Shown: positions 5,756 to 6,646 of the stretch, one piece after another | How the letters are laid out: each line of letters starts with the position of its first letter | Position numbering within the stretch: position 1 is the first letter of the stretch | Source of the DNA: Candidatus Sulfotelmatobacter sp. | Lineage (GTDB): Bacteria > Acidobacteriota > Terriglobia > Terriglobales > Acidobacteriaceae | Direction: 5' to 3' | Assembly (NCBI GenBank): GCA_030037575.1 | Contig: JASHRB010000180.1 | Coordinates: forward strand, 1-6,646 | DNA length: 6,646 nt | Translations under genes and position numbers: made by a program | The notes under the pieces: generated by a model | Seen by the model: the letters and a program-made list of their open reading frames with translations, nothing else | What the model was told of the DNA's origin: nothing | Databases searched by the model: none

Positions 5756-6646
5756 ATGAGTCATAGAGTAACTCTCATTCCCGGCGACGGCATCGGACCA
5801 GAAGTTACGAAAGCAACGGTCCGCATTCTCGAAGCCACTGGCGTCAAGTTCGAATGGGAATCTTTTGCGGTTGGCGCCGATGCCTTCGAGAAGCACGGAG
5901 AATACATTCCCCAGGAAGCGCTGGAATCGATTGAGCGCACGCACGTCGCGCTCAAGGGACCCGTCACCACGCCGGTGGGAGGCGGGTTTTCCAGCATTAA
6001 CGTCGCCTTGCGGCAAAAGTTTGAGCTTTATGCGAACTTTCGTCCGATTCGCAACTTGCCGCACATTCCTACGCGCTATCCCGATGTCGATCTCATCATC
6101 GTGCGCGAGAACACGGAAAGCCTTTATTCAGGCCTCGAGCACGAAGTGGTTCCGGGCGTGGTGGAAAGCTTGAAGATCATCACCGAGAAAGCGTCGACGC
6201 GAATTGCAAAGTTTGCATTCGACTACGCGCACAAAAATCAACGCAAGAAGATTCATGCCATCCACAAGGCCAACATCATGAAACTTTCGGATGGATTATT
6301 TTTGCGTTGCTGCCGCAGCGTGGCCAAGGGATTTCCTGAAATCACCTATGCCGAGCACATCATCGACAACACTTGCATGCAGTTGGTGATGAATCCTTAT
6401 CAATACGACATTCTGGTGATGGAAAATCTCTACGGCGATATCATCTCCGATTTGTGCGCGGCGTTTGTGGGCGGGCTTGGATTTGTGCCCAGCGCTAATC
6501 TTGGCGACAACTGTGCGATCTTTGAAGCCGTGCACGGCTCCGCGCCGGATATCGCTGGCAAGAATCTGGCGAATCCGACCGCGTTGCTCCGCTCTTCCCT
6601 ACTGATGCTGCGGCACCTCGGCGAGTTCGATGCCGCCCTGCAGATT
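5756..6646 (+). CDS. icd: NAD-type isocitrate dehydrogenase, partial (3' end beyond window)
   Basis: The enzyme oxidatively decarboxylates isocitrate to 2-oxoglutarate in the TCA cycle. The visible 297 residues have no stop, and about 40 more are expected from the usual length of roughly 335. Seen in order: N-terminal RVTLIPGDGIGPEV; the substrate loop with S80, N82, R86 and R96; RENTESLYSGLEHEVVPG (118-134) with Y124; K171 in HKANIMK; D204; the family signature NLYGDIISD (224-232) with metal ligands D228 and D232; and the cofactor loop GSAPDIAGKNLANP (261-274). D265-I266 in that loop is the pairing of NAD-dependent members, where the E. coli NADP enzyme has Lys-Tyr. The sequence resembles mitochondrial IDH3 more than E. 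coli Icd. Isopropylmalate or homoisocitrate dehydrogenase is a less likely alternative. ATG 5756 has AGGGA seven nucleotides upstream; the nearby ATG 5752 meets a stop after four codons. A TCA-cycle neighbour such as malate dehydrogenase may follow, but it is not visible. Confidence 0.94.
   Translation, partial: MSHRVTLIPGDGIGPEVTKATVRILEATGVKFEWESFAVGADAFEKHGEYIPQEALESIERTHVALKGPVTTPVGGGFSSINVALRQKFELYANFRPIRNLPHIPTRYPDVDLIIVRENTESLYSGLEHEVVPGVVESLKIITEKASTRIAKFAFDYAHKNQRKKIHAIHKANIMKLSDGLFLRCCRSVAKGFPEITYAEHIIDNTCMQLVMNPYQYDILVMENLYGDIISDLCAAFVGGLGFVPSANLGDNCAIFEAVHGSAPDIAGKNLANPTALLRSSLLMLRHLGEFDAALQI

Overview
The window looks like a chromosomal segment from a soil-type Acidobacteriota, most likely class Terriglobia (Koribacter-like). 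This is an inference from four things: moderately high GC, the particular protein families present (a PLDc_N-TPR protein, a secreted heme-binding-like protein, and a flippase-like protein with a GGGSQ motif), weak or variable Shine-Dalgarno sequences, and a palindromic intergenic element of a type I associate with these genomes. No database search was possible. Nothing points to a phage, plasmid, insertion sequence, CRISPR array or tRNA/rRNA gene. It reads as ordinary housekeeping and envelope-related chromosome with several small regulatory curiosities.

Layout. At the left, a membrane-anchored TPR protein lies on the minus strand (112-852). It is divergent from a two-gene plus-strand unit: a Cof-type HAD phosphatase (919-1848) and, 5 nt later, a secreted family-1 lytic transglycosylase (1854-2666). 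A perfect 10-bp palindrome sits in the short divergent gap. The transglycosylase converges on a minus-strand gene for an exported GlcG/HbpS-type protein (2848-3336), and the 181-nt gap between them carries a large imperfect palindrome (2748-2786). That exported-protein gene is divergent from a multi-pass flippase-like membrane protein of the YbhN / LPG-synthase-TM family (3411 or 3525 to 4634). Next come a 62-residue helical protein of unknown function (4764-4952), then the regulator NrdR (5196-5684), then an NAD-type isocitrate/isopropylmalate dehydrogenase family member, most like NAD-isocitrate dehydrogenase. This last gene starts at 5756 and runs off the right edge.

How they fit together. 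The transglycosylase, the flippase-like protein, the exported GlcG-like protein and the membrane TPR protein all act at the envelope, but apart from the HAD-transglycosylase pair the strands show they are separate transcription units. nrdR and icd have the same orientation and a 71-nt gap, so they may be co-transcribed. The nrdR upstream region has an extended -10 promoter candidate lying inside a spaced 10-bp inverted repeat, plus a short ORF overlapping the nrdR start. No stretch over 300 nt lacks a gene. I do not see a clearly novel multi-gene system. The items most worth checking are the intergenic palindrome, the nrdR leader, the small helical protein, and the start sites of the HAD and flippase-like genes.
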